Source: Gammaproteobacteria bacterium (GTDB lineage: Bacteria; Pseudomonadota; Gammaproteobacteria; Pseudomonadales; Pseudohongiellaceae). From it: a stretch of 64,000 nucleotides of DNA. The stretch covers positions 1-64,000 of the forward strand of contig JAQWPL010000024.1 of NCBI GenBank assembly GCA_029245395.1, written 5' to 3'. Each line of letters begins with the position of its first letter. Position 1 is the stretch's first letter. The position numbers and the translations under genes are program-made. This document shows positions 27,736-36,073 of this stretch, piece after piece. Below the pieces are notes generated by a model. The model ran no database searches. It saw only the letters and a program-made list of their open reading frames with translations, and was not told the origin of the DNA.

Positions 27736-29190
27736 ATGAGCTCTTCCGCTACCAGCGATATTAATGATCTGATCCGGCAGTTACCCTCTGTTGATGCTGT
27801 GTTACTAGCAGGCAAAGGGATAGTGGCTGAATATGGTCATCTTGAGGTCACTAAAAAAATCCGTGATGCGCTGGATGCCGTCAGGGAACAAATTCTTACC
27901 GGCGATATCCTTCAAGCCTCCTCGGAACACATAACCAGCCAGGTGCTGGCTGACGTGCAATCTTCACTGGAAGAACAAAGCGCATCCTCGCTGATCCCTG
28001 TCTTTAATCTCACCGGAACCATCCTGCACACTAATCTTGGGCGTGCTATGTTGCCTGAAAGTGCTGTGCAGGCAGTTGTCAGGGTGGCAGCCTCACCAGT
28101 TAATCTGGAATATGATCTGGAAGCAGGGCAGCGGGGAGAAAGGGACACCCATGCAGAAGCGCTGGTTTGTCAATTGACCGGGGCGCAAGCAGCCACTTTC
28201 GTTAATAACAATGCGGCGGCTGTATTGCTGGTGCTCAATACCCTGGCACAAAACAGGGAAGTGCCTGTTTCCAGAGGTGAGCTGGTGGAAATAGGCGGCT
28301 CATTTCGCATTCCGGAAGTCATGGAACGCTCGGGTTGTAAATTGGTTGAAGTGGGCGCGACCAATCGGACTCACCTCAAGGACTATAAGAAAGCTATTAA
28401 TTCCAACACCGCAATGTTACTGAAAGTGCATACCAGTAACTATCGTATCGAAGGCTTTACCGCCGAAGTCAGTGAAACTGAACTGGCTGAATTGGCCCAT
28501 CAAGTAGAACTACCCTTCGTGATAGATATGGGCAGTGGTTGTCTGTTGGATTTAACAGCTTACGACTTACCCAAAGAGCAAACGGCGGCCCAGGCAATTG
28601 AATCTGGCGCAGACATTATTACTTTTAGCGGCGACAAACTTCTTGGGGGTCCCCAGTGCGGCATCATAGCCGGCAAGAGTGAGTTGGTGGAGGCAATCCG
28701 TAGCAATCCACTGAAACGGGCGCTGCGTTTGGACAAGATGACATTAGCGGCGCTGGTCGAAGTGTTGAAGCTCTACCGTAATCCAGAAGCTTTGGTGCAG
28801 GCATTACCTACACTGCGCATATTTACACGACCTTTGAAAGATATACGCGAAGTGGCAGACCGCCTGTCGGGTGCGCTTGTAAAAGCATTGTCTGAACAGT
28901 TTTTAATCACTACCGAGACAGGCACCTGCCAGGCTGGCAGTGGCGCATTGCCGGTCAAAATTTTGTCCAGTATTGCTGTTGTGATTGCATCGGCCGATAA
29001 GGACGATGAAAGTATCAGACGGCTTGAGCAGAAATTCAGGAAATTACCACGCCCCGTGATTGGGCGAATAAACAAAGGTCGGCTGCTCCTTGATATGCGT
29101 TGTCTGGAAGCCGGTATTCAGGAAAAGGAATTCATCGCACAACTGGCTACACTCGCAGCTTCTCTCGCTGACGCCGCCACAGAACAGTAG
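27736..29190 (+). CDS. selA: L-seryl-tRNA(Sec) selenium transferase
   Basis: 484 residues, normal for bacterial SelA. It is a PLP enzyme that converts seryl-tRNA(Sec) to selenocysteyl-tRNA(Sec) using selenophosphate, working as a cytoplasmic decamer. The PLP lysine is K301 in ITFSGDKLLGGPQCGI. Other family blocks are PVFNLTGTILHTNLGRA near residue 90, NLEYDLEAGQRGERD near 125, the substrate loop EIGGSFRIPEVM and FVIDMGSGCLLDL. It is separated from selB by two bases, so the two are surely one operon. No selD (selenophosphate synthetase) is present in the window and it must be encoded elsewhere. Confidence 0.97.
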   Translation: MSSSATSDINDLIRQLPSVDAVLLAGKGIVAEYGHLEVTKKIRDALDAVREQILTGDILQASSEHITSQVLADVQSSLEEQSASSLIPVFNLTGTILHTNLGRAMLPESAVQAVVRVAASPVNLEYDLEAGQRGERDTHAEALVCQLTGAQAATFVNNNAAAVLLVLNTLAQNREVPVSRGELVEIGGSFRIPEVMERSGCKLVEVGATNRTHLKDYKKAINSNTAMLLKVHTSNYRIEGFTAEVSETELAELAHQVELPFVIDMGSGCLLDLTAYDLPKEQTAAQAIESGADIITFSGDKLLGGPQCGIIAGKSELVEAIRSNPLKRALRLDKMTLAALVEVLKLYRNPEALVQALPTLRIFTRPLKDIREVADRLSGALVKALSEQFLITTETGTCQAGSGALPVKILSSIAVVIASADKDDESIRRLEQKFRKLPRPVIGRINKGRLLLDMRCLEAGIQEKEFIAQLATLAASLADAATEQ

Positions 29191-29192
29191 CC

Positions 29193-31124
29193 ATGATCAT
29201 TGCCACAGCCGGCCATGTGGATCATGGTAAAACTTCACTTATCAAACAGCTCACTGGTGTTGAAACTGATCGGCTCGACGAAGAAAAACGTCGTGGATTG
29301 TCAATCGATCTTGGTTTTGCCTACCGTAAACCCACTTCTGAAAACGACAAAGTACTTGGCTTTATTGATGTGCCGGGCCACCAGCGTTTTATCAACACAA
29401 TGATCTCAGGTTTATCCGGGATTGATATGGGCATGTTGGTGGTGGCCGCCGATGACGGCATTATGCCCCAGACCCTTGAGCACCTGGACATCATGCATCT
29501 GTTGGGTATCCAGGCGTTTATCGGCGTCATCACCAAAACAGATCGCGCCGACAAAGTACGGACAGAGACTGTTGCAAGCGAAGTTGCAGCCTTGCTGGGG
29601 AAATACCAGGCAAATGAGGTAACGTTATTCCCGGTTTCAAATACCACAGGCGAAGGCATAGATGAGCTGCAATCCTGGTTGGATCAGCAATTAAGTGTTC
29701 ACAAGAAAAAACCGCCCCAGGGGTATTTTCGCCTTTCTATCGACAGGTCTTTTAACCTGAAAGGCATTGGACTGGTTGTCACTGGCACAGTCATGGCGGG
29801 TGAAGTTTCAGAAGGAGATTCAGTCAGGCTACTGCCTCAGGACATTATCCTGCGTGTCCGGGGTATGCATGTTCAGGATGAGCCGGCCACGCATGCAGAT
29901 ACGGGAGTGCGTTGCGCTTTGAATCTTAGTGGGGATATTGAAAAAGCGAATATTGATAAAGGCGATTGGCTGATAGGACAGGGGGCCGAAAGCGGGAGCT
30001 GCACCTTTACTGCAAAGGTGCAATTTTTGGACACGCCGGTAAAACGGCGCCACGGCATGCCGTTGAAACTGTATCTGGGTGCCAGGCATATTCCGGCCAA
30101 ACTTGGCTTTCTGTCTGACGATGCGGCTCAGCAGCTGGTTCAGATTATTACGGAAGAACCAGTGTGTTGTTGCAGGGGAGAGCGCTTTATCTTGCGCGAT
30201 TACAGTGAAAAGTTTCTGCTTGGTGGCGGCAATGTGCTTGATCCTGCTGCGCAACGACTACGAAAACTGTCTCCCGATTACGCCAACTTGCTGGCTACCC
30301 TGGAACTGAATGATTTTGCCCAATCTCTGGACACTCTTCTTATACAGATAGGGGCGGTGATAGATTTTGAGGCCTACAGAAGCGCCTGGAATCTCAGTGA
30401 CGCAGAAGCTGATGCTTTACTGCAGAAAGCTGGATTGAAAAATAGTCTGGAATTTCCTCACACCAGTGAATCCAGGTTTGCACTATCCAGCGACCGGTGG
30501 CAAGACATGCACAATATGGTTTTCCAGGCAGTAAAAACCTGGCAGGGGGAAAATACTGACAAGCCCGGAATCCCTGTAGATGATCTTGCAAAATTAGTGG
30601 AGGAGGACTTTGACGCCAGACTCATTAAAGCCGTGCTTGATGTTCTGACTGAAAAAGGTGTTGCGGGCAACAAGCTGGAAGTGGCAGGGGGGCTCGTGAA
30701 ACAGGCGGGGTTTCGCGCCGGTATGTCCGACAAGGTTAAAGAACAATGGCAGCAAGTTGAACAAATTCTGCAGAAACAGGGTCTAGAAATTCCACTGCTA
30801 TCGGAACTTGAAAATAAGACCAGTATTCGGGGCAGGGAAATGAATCACCTGGTGAATGCTGCTCTTAAAGCCGGATTGTTGCATCGAGTAAGCCAGAAAA
30901 GAGTAGGATTACCGGATACGCTTTTGGCGCTTGCAGAAAAAGTGCAGGAAATAGCCGAGAACAAACCGGAATTTTCCGTTATAGAATTTAAAAATTATAT
31001 TGGGACAGGCCGTAATTACGTGATTGAATTGCTGGATTTCATGGACAGAGTTGGCTTTACCCAGCGAGTTGGGAATGAAAGAAAAATCGTCGATGCCAGT
31101 GTGCCAGACAGAGTATTTAGATAG
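29193..31124 (+). CDS. selB: Selenocysteine-specific translation elongation factor
   Basis: 643 residues. The G domain has the P-loop GHVDHGKT at residues 7-14, DVPGHQRF (G3) and TKTD (G4). Domains 2 and 3 follow, and the C-terminal ~250 residues are winged-helix modules that bind the SECIS hairpin. It delivers Sec-tRNA(Sec) to the ribosome at UGA codons followed by a SECIS. It starts two bases after selA. Length is close to that of other proteobacterial SelB proteins, so it appears complete and functional, which is required for the four Sec genes in this window. Confidence 0.97.
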   Translation: MIIATAGHVDHGKTSLIKQLTGVETDRLDEEKRRGLSIDLGFAYRKPTSENDKVLGFIDVPGHQRFINTMISGLSGIDMGMLVVAADDGIMPQTLEHLDIMHLLGIQAFIGVITKTDRADKVRTETVASEVAALLGKYQANEVTLFPVSNTTGEGIDELQSWLDQQLSVHKKKPPQGYFRLSIDRSFNLKGIGLVVTGTVMAGEVSEGDSVRLLPQDIILRVRGMHVQDEPATHADTGVRCALNLSGDIEKANIDKGDWLIGQGAESGSCTFTAKVQFLDTPVKRRHGMPLKLYLGARHIPAKLGFLSDDAAQQLVQIITEEPVCCCRGERFILRDYSEKFLLGGGNVLDPAAQRLRKLSPDYANLLATLELNDFAQSLDTLLIQIGAVIDFEAYRSAWNLSDAEADALLQKAGLKNSLEFPHTSESRFALSSDRWQDMHNMVFQAVKTWQGENTDKPGIPVDDLAKLVEEDFDARLIKAVLDVLTEKGVAGNKLEVAGGLVKQAGFRAGMSDKVKEQWQQVEQILQKQGLEIPLLSELENKTSIRGREMNHLVNAALKAGLLHRVSQKRVGLPDTLLALAEKVQEIAENKPEFSVIEFKNYIGTGRNYVIELLDFMDRVGFTQRVGNERKIVDASVPDRVFR

Positions 31125-31185
31125 TTTGGTTGTTATATTTATAGTTACATTAATGGTTTGATTAAACTTACATCAAAAGTTAACA

Positions 31186-31278
31186 GGAAGAGCGATATCC
31201 CCGGTGGGGTGCCTGGCCTTCAAAGCCAGTGAGGTGTTTTATAACGCCTGGTGGGTTCGACTCCTACCTCTTCCGCCA
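31186..31278 (+). tRNA. selC: tRNA-Sec (anticodon TCA)
   Basis: 93-nt gene with acceptor arms GGAAGAG/CTCTTCC, discriminator G and encoded CCA (31276-31278). The anticodon stem CTGGC/GCCAG encloses CTTCAAA with anticodon TCA at 31220-31222, and there is a long variable arm (GAGGTGTTTTATAACGCCTG region) and a GTTCGACT T-loop. The acceptor bases, D-loop GGTG and anticodon arm resemble Escherichia coli selC. It lies 61 bases after selB, so selA, selB and selC form one compact locus. A spurious frame that starts inside this tRNA and runs into the next gene should not be annotated. Confidence 0.95.
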
Positions 31279-31332
31279 GTTTCATGTCAGTTGTGCTTGG
31301 GGTATGCTTTTAGGTGTCAACAGGAGGAAAAT

Positions 31333-31998
31333 ATGAAAACAGCATTAAACAATTGTTTTGTGTCGGGTAAGCTGCCATTTTTATGCATGGCACTGTTACT
31401 CTCCTTTAGCGTCAATGCTCAGAACAAACCGGATTTTTCAGGTACCTGGGAAATGGAAGGCTGGTCTGCCGAAGAGTGGGATGTAGAACCTCCCTATACT
31501 GCTGCGGGTTTTGCAGCTTTTCAGACTTGGGAAGCAGATCCCCTTGGCGATCCTGCCCATCAATGTATTTTTTCTTTGGTGCGAATTACCACGGCACCCA
31601 TGCTTCATGAAATCATCCAGGATGAAGAACGCATTGTTATGTTGTATGAATACGAGCATCAGGTTCGGCGCGCTTATATAGATCGCCCTCATCCGGAAGA
31701 TCCCTATCCGACTTTTATGGGATATTCCAATGCGGTTTGGGAAGGCGATACTCTGGTCATCGAAGCTGTTGGTCTACAGAAAGGTTATCTCAGGCCACAA
31801 GGTGTGCCGCATTCTGACCAGCTTAGGGTTGTTGAAACACGAACCATGCTGGCAGACGGTAATACCCTGACACTTGATACTATCATTGATGATCCGGTCT
31901 ACTTTACCAAGCCCTGGAACGTCACGACGCAATGGAAAAAGTCGGATTTTGAAATCATGGACTACGATTGTGTTGCCAGACCACATCTTGGTGAATAG
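31333..31998 (+). CDS. Exported WEGDTL-family protein
   Basis: 221 residues from ATG 31333 with AGGAGG 7 nt upstream. A longer frame beginning at 31204 lies inside tRNA-Sec and is rejected. The signal peptide ends SVNAQ. This is the shortest member here: PDFSGTWEMEG, HQCIFSLVR, EHQVRRAYIDR, GYSNAVWEGDTLVI, VETRTM, DDPVYFTKPW and a closing DYDCVARP. It pairs with the DUF6152 gene 38 bases downstream. The pair lies between selC and the Sec-containing AhpD-like gene. Confidence 0.78.
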   Translation: MKTALNNCFVSGKLPFLCMALLLSFSVNAQNKPDFSGTWEMEGWSAEEWDVEPPYTAAGFAAFQTWEADPLGDPAHQCIFSLVRITTAPMLHEIIQDEERIVMLYEYEHQVRRAYIDRPHPEDPYPTFMGYSNAVWEGDTLVIEAVGLQKGYLRPQGVPHSDQLRVVETRTMLADGNTLTLDTIIDDPVYFTKPWNVTTQWKKSDFEIMDYDCVARPHLGE

Positions 31999-32036
31999 AA
32001 ACAAGCTACCAGCTGAGAAAGAAGAGGATTCAGTTT

Positions 32037-32420
32037 ATGAATAAATTAATCGTTATATTGTTAAGTTTGATTGCTGCTCCAGTGTTTGCACATCATTCGT
32101 TTTTGTCCATTTATGATCAGGACTCCCTTGAAGTTATCGAAGGGGTAGTTACTGAAGTCTGGTTCGAAAACCCCCACAGCCGTGTCTATGTTGAAGCCAC
32201 CGATGCCAGTGGCACTAAAACCGTCTGGGAATCGGAAACATACCCCCGCAACATTCTGGTGCGACGTGGCTGGAACCACAATGACTTGAAAGAAGGTGAT
32301 GCAGTCATACTGACAGGAAGGCAGGCAAGAAATGGCAGTAACCGAGTTCAAATGCTGACCATCACCCGTCCTTCTGATGGTTGGGAAGGTGTTGGCTTTG
32401 ATTCGGATTCAATTGACTAA
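32037..32420 (+). CDS. Exported DUF6152-like protein
   Basis: 127 residues, signal peptide ending VFAHH. HHSFLSIYDQD, GVVTEVWFENPHSRVYVEA, VWESETYPRNILVRRGW, GDAVILTGRQARNG and a short acidic tail follow the family order. It is probably cotranscribed with the WEGDTL gene before it and with the AhpD-like selenoprotein gene that begins 28 bases later. Confidence 0.8.
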   Translation: MNKLIVILLSLIAAPVFAHHSFLSIYDQDSLEVIEGVVTEVWFENPHSRVYVEATDASGTKTVWESETYPRNILVRRGWNHNDLKEGDAVILTGRQARNGSNRVQMLTITRPSDGWEGVGFDSDSID

Positions 32421-32448
32421 CAAATAGTAGTAAAAAAAGTAGTTAAAA

Positions 32449-33591
32449 ATGACTGCAATAACACATTTCACTTTCACTGATCTTGATCTTCCAATACGCG
32501 AAGGCATGCAGGAAGCCTTGCAGGAAACGTGGCAACGTCTGGCAAAACCGGGTAACTGGTTTACGGGTATTGAAAGGGTCGCTATAGCGGCGGAATTGCG
32601 CAAGGCCAGGGATTGCTCGTTATGCAAAGAGCGGAAGGATTCCCTGTCTCCTGCCAGCGTTGAAGGCAGTCATAATTCAAACGGCGATTTGCCAGAAGCT
32701 GTAGTGGAAGTTGTTCATCGTGTGATTACCGATCAGGCACGCATCACCCGGCGTTGGGTGGAAGGCCTGTTGGAAGACGGTATTAACGGCCGCGATGCAC
32801 AAGGCGAATATGTGGAAATCGTTGGTGTCGTGGTACTTATTTATAGTGTTGATGAATTCATGCGCGGTATCGGTGCTCCACTGGAACCGCTGCCAGAACC
32901 TGTTGGAGGCGAACCAAGCTGGTATCGGCCACCAAATCTTGAAACTGAAACCGGGTTTGTACCCATGATTCCAGTCGATGGCAATACAGGCGATGAATCT
33001 GATCTCTGGGGCGAAATGACCGCCAATGTGCTCAGGGCGCTGACCCTGGTGCCTGATAATCTGCGCGACTGGAAACTACTTTCTGATCAGATGTATGTGC
33101 CACTGCCTTTTATGAGCCAGCCTGGTAAGGAAACCGGTCGTGCCATCGACCGAATGCAGGTTGAACTGGTTGCTGGCAGAGTCTCATCCCATAACGAGTG
33201 CTTTTACTGAACTACCGCACATTCGATGGCGCTCCGTGGGAATGCCCAGGCAATAGAAAAAGAAATCGACATCAAGCGGGTTCGTACCGAAGACAATGCG
33301 GATGATGGCGGCATTGATTATGGCCAAGAACTGAATAATTTCGTTGATGGCTTCATGAGTCATGACGAAGCACAATTAAGCCAGGCTCGCGAAGTGCTGG
33401 TGGATGCGATGGGTGCTGCCGGGATGGTGGAAGCCGCCGCAGTGGCAGGCAATTTTCAGCGCATGGTGCGAATCGCTGATTCCATAGGTATCCCCATTGA
33501 TGAAGCCAGACTAGAGCTGTCTACAGGATTGAGAGAAGAACTGGGTCTCAACGAATTCCACTCCGCCCAAAACACATTGAACCGGCATTAG
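32449..33591 (+). CDS. AhpD-like selenoprotein with CxxUxxxH active site (in-frame TGA = Sec254)
   Basis: 380 residues if the TGA at 33208-33210 is read as Sec. The site is NEC-F-Y-U-TTAHSMAL, with C251, U254 and H258, which is the AhpD/carboxymuconolactone decarboxylase-type C-x-x-C-x-x-x-H motif with Sec at the second, peroxide-reactive position. The all-helical chain looks like two AhpD-like halves: the N-terminal half carries C56-S-L-C59 followed by a charged helix, and the C-terminal half carries the Sec site and ends with LDVAMGAAG-like helices (VDAMGAAGMVEAAAVAGNFQ, in part). No signal peptide, so cytoplasmic. Expected role: peroxide or disulfide reduction. A hairpin at 33220-33244 is the candidate SECIS. 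If TGA stopped translation, the chain would end three residues after the first Cys and lose the His. AhpD-like selenoproteins are known. No clear Shine-Dalgarno sequence is seen. Confidence 0.88.
33220..33244 (+). promoter_or_regulatory. Candidate bacterial SECIS hairpin of the AhpD-like gene
   Basis: Lower stem CATTC/GAATG, a small internal loop (G opposite GG), upper stem ATGG/CCGT (one U-G pair) and loop CGCT. The loop starts 19 nt after the TGA. Spacing and the early loop G agree with the other three candidates, and the two-part stem is comparable to other bacterial SECIS elements. Confidence 0.65.
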
Positions 33592-33663
33592 CCGTTCTCA
33601 GCGTTCTTATCCGTCTAACTGATTTCTGTTAATAACTCCTGTCGTTAGGTTAGAATCTTTTCC

Positions 33664-34431
33664 ATGAACAGGAAAAATTTCTCATTACTCACCCTTACTG
33701 TCCTGATTGCCAGTTTTTGGCATCCTGCTTCAGCTCAGCATGAAACTGCCTCTGACCTGATCAGTGGTGAACGTGCCTTTCGGCAATACTGCGCTAACTG
33801 CCACGGTCCTGATGGCGACCTGATAGCCAATGTTGATCTTGGGCACAATAATTTTCGCCAGTCATACACGGATGAAAATCTGGTTGGTATCATTATGAAC
33901 GGCATTCCCGATACGCCCATGCCCCCCACACCACGTGTGACTGATGAGCAGGCCAGTATGGTTGTGGCCTGGCTGCGCAGTCTGGGTGAAAGGGAAGAGG
34001 GAATGAGTGGTGATCCAGTACTGGGACTAAACCTGTTTTCTGGTAGAGGAAACTGCATGGGCTGCCATATGGTCAATGGGGAAGGTTCAGTACTTGGCCC
34101 GGATCTCAGCAGCATTGCCCTGATACGTTCTTCGGCAGAACTTGAATCCTCTCTGATTGAACCTGATGCTATTGTCCAACCTGACAGCCGTTTTTTTACT
34201 GTCCAGTTTAAAAATGGAGAAGTGATCACAGGCAGACTGTTGAACCATGATGCTTTTACTATTCAATTGCTCGACTCAGATGAGCGCCTGCGCTCTCTGG
34301 ATAAATCAGAGCTTCAAACCTGGGGCTTTACTACTCCCGGGATGCCGTCATTAGCTGGTGATTTCAGTAATCAGGAAATAGCGGACCTGGTGGCTTACCT
34401 GGCATCACTGCGTAGGGGGGCAGCATTATGA
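33664..34431 (+). CDS. Exported diheme c-type cytochrome
   Basis: 255 residues, signal peptide ending PASAQ. Two heme c sites: CANCH at 43-47 with a distal Met around MPPTP, and CMGCH at 131-135. The C-terminal region (SRFFTVQFKNGEVITGRLL) is a small beta domain often attached to such cytochromes beside PQQ dehydrogenases. Its stop overlaps the start of the next gene (ATGA, 34428-34431), so the two are translationally coupled. It is the probable electron acceptor of the PQQ enzyme in the periplasm. Confidence 0.85.
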   Translation: MNRKNFSLLTLTVLIASFWHPASAQHETASDLISGERAFRQYCANCHGPDGDLIANVDLGHNNFRQSYTDENLVGIIMNGIPDTPMPPTPRVTDEQASMVVAWLRSLGEREEGMSGDPVLGLNLFSGRGNCMGCHMVNGEGSVLGPDLSSIALIRSSAELESSLIEPDAIVQPDSRFFTVQFKNGEVITGRLLNHDAFTIQLLDSDERLRSLDKSELQTWGFTTPGMPSLAGDFSNQEIADLVAYLASLRRGAAL

Positions 34432-36038
34432 ATAAAGTTCTTATAGTTGTTCTCTTCACTTGTCTGATGAGTGAAGGTGTATTTTCACAGGTCAGTTTTG
34501 AAGACATACTTGATGCATCTAACGAGAATAATTGGTTAAGTTACTCCCGCTCCCTCGATAATCAGCGCCACAGTGCTCTGGATCAGATTAATACAGGTAA
34601 TGTGTCCGACCTGAAACTGCAATGGGTATGGCAGGCGCGCTCCCTGGAAAAATTTGAAACCACACCTTTAGTAGCCGATGGGGTTCTGTATACAGTACAA
34701 GCGCCCAATGATGTGGTTGCACTCGATGCGGCTACTGGTCGAATATTCTGGACGTATAACCATGAGCCTGAACCGTCCCGTACTTGTTGCGGTAGGGTCA
34801 ACCGCGGCCTGGCTATTTTAGGTAATACTATATTCATGGGTACTGTGGATGCCCACTTGATAGCATTGGATGCCAGAGCCGGCAACCTGCTCTGGGATGT
34901 CGAAGTGGCGAATCCTGATGAGCTGTTTTCCATCACCATGTCGCCAATGGTTGTCGAAGATAAAGTCTATATCGGTACTGCCGGTGGTGATCTCGGCATT
35001 CGTGCTTTTGTTGGCGCTTATGATGTAAAGACAGGTGAGGAAATCTGGAGGACTTACACCATTCCAGGTCCTGGCGAATTTGGTCACGACACCTGGTCGG
35101 GGGATTCGTGGATAACAGGGGGCGCCGCTGTCTGGAATGCGGGCGCTTACGATGAAGAAGCTAACTTGGTTTATTTTGGCACCGGTAACCCGGCTCCGGA
35201 CTGGGACGGCCGTGACCGCCTCGGGGATAATCTGTACAGCGATAGTGTGCTTGCCTTTGATGCCGACACAGGTGAAATCAAATGGCATTACCAATTCACC
35301 CCCCACGACGAAATGGATTACGACTCCACCCAGGTACCAGTGTTGGTGGATCGACTGTGGCAGGGCAGGGAGCGCAAACTGATGTACTGGGCCAACCGCA
35401 ACGGGCTGATGTATGTGCTGGATCGGGTCACAGGTGAATTTCTCCATGGCAAACCGTTTGTTGCAGTGAACTGGATGACTGGTTTTGATGAAACCGGTCG
35501 CCCGATTCGAGCCGAAGGTATGCTCCCGACACCGGAAGGCACAGTAATCAGGCCGCATGTTCATGGTGCTATTAACTGGGCGCCCACAGCCTACAGTCCC
35601 AAACATGATCTCTATTATGTAGCCCATTGGGAAGATTCGGGCATCATGGCTATCGAAGGCCAGTTTCCGCAGGGGCTGGGTATCAACCGGCGCCAGACTA
35701 CCATGGGAAGCGTAGCGCTTGAGCCTTTCCTGAATAATGACGAAGAAGCCTGGGGTGTGATTCGTGCCTATAGCCCTGACACTCTGGATCCTGTGTGGGA
35801 ATTCCCCTTGGGGAATATCACCTGGGGTGGCGTGCTTTCTACAGATGGCGATTTGGTTTTTGGTGGTGGTAAGGACGGTTATTTCGTGGCACTTGACGCA
35901 AATACTGGCGAGCTGAAATGGAAGGCTTCCCTGGGCGGACAGGTTAATGCGGCGCCGATGACCTATGCAGTGAATGGCAAACAATATATTGCGATAGCGG
36001 CAGGTTCTTCCTTATTCACATTTGCGTTATCTGATTAA
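34428..36038 (+). CDS. PQQ-dependent dehydrogenase (quinoprotein alcohol dehydrogenase-like)
   Basis: 536 residues with signal peptide ending FSQ. Eight-bladed quinoprotein propeller features: NWLSYSRSLDNQRHSALDQIN at the mature N-terminus (in part), blade motifs such as VVALDAATGRIFWTY, LIALDARAGNLLWDV and VLAFDADTGEIKWHYQ, the vicinal disulfide Cys pair in SRTCCGRVNRG that lies over PQQ, and a catalytic Asp region near PHDEMDYDS. It oxidises an alcohol or aldehyde and passes electrons to the coupled cytochrome. Substrate not predictable. No PQQ biosynthesis genes are in the window. Confidence 0.88.
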   Translation: MNKVLIVVLFTCLMSEGVFSQVSFEDILDASNENNWLSYSRSLDNQRHSALDQINTGNVSDLKLQWVWQARSLEKFETTPLVADGVLYTVQAPNDVVALDAATGRIFWTYNHEPEPSRTCCGRVNRGLAILGNTIFMGTVDAHLIALDARAGNLLWDVEVANPDELFSITMSPMVVEDKVYIGTAGGDLGIRAFVGAYDVKTGEEIWRTYTIPGPGEFGHDTWSGDSWITGGAAVWNAGAYDEEANLVYFGTGNPAPDWDGRDRLGDNLYSDSVLAFDADTGEIKWHYQFTPHDEMDYDSTQVPVLVDRLWQGRERKLMYWANRNGLMYVLDRVTGEFLHGKPFVAVNWMTGFDETGRPIRAEGMLPTPEGTVIRPHVHGAINWAPTAYSPKHDLYYVAHWEDSGIMAIEGQFPQGLGINRRQTTMGSVALEPFLNNDEEAWGVIRAYSPDTLDPVWEFPLGNITWGGVLSTDGDLVFGGGKDGYFVALDANTGELKWKASLGGQVNAAPMTYAVNGKQYIAIAAGSSLFTFALSD

Positions 36039-36073
36039 AGAATAACTCTGCCGGAATAATTGATAGGGTAAAA

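Noticed and set aside
31204-31998. Longer open frame of 264 codons starting at 31204
   Set aside because: Its first part lies inside tRNA-Sec. The ATG at 31333 has an ideal ribosome site and a normal signal peptide.
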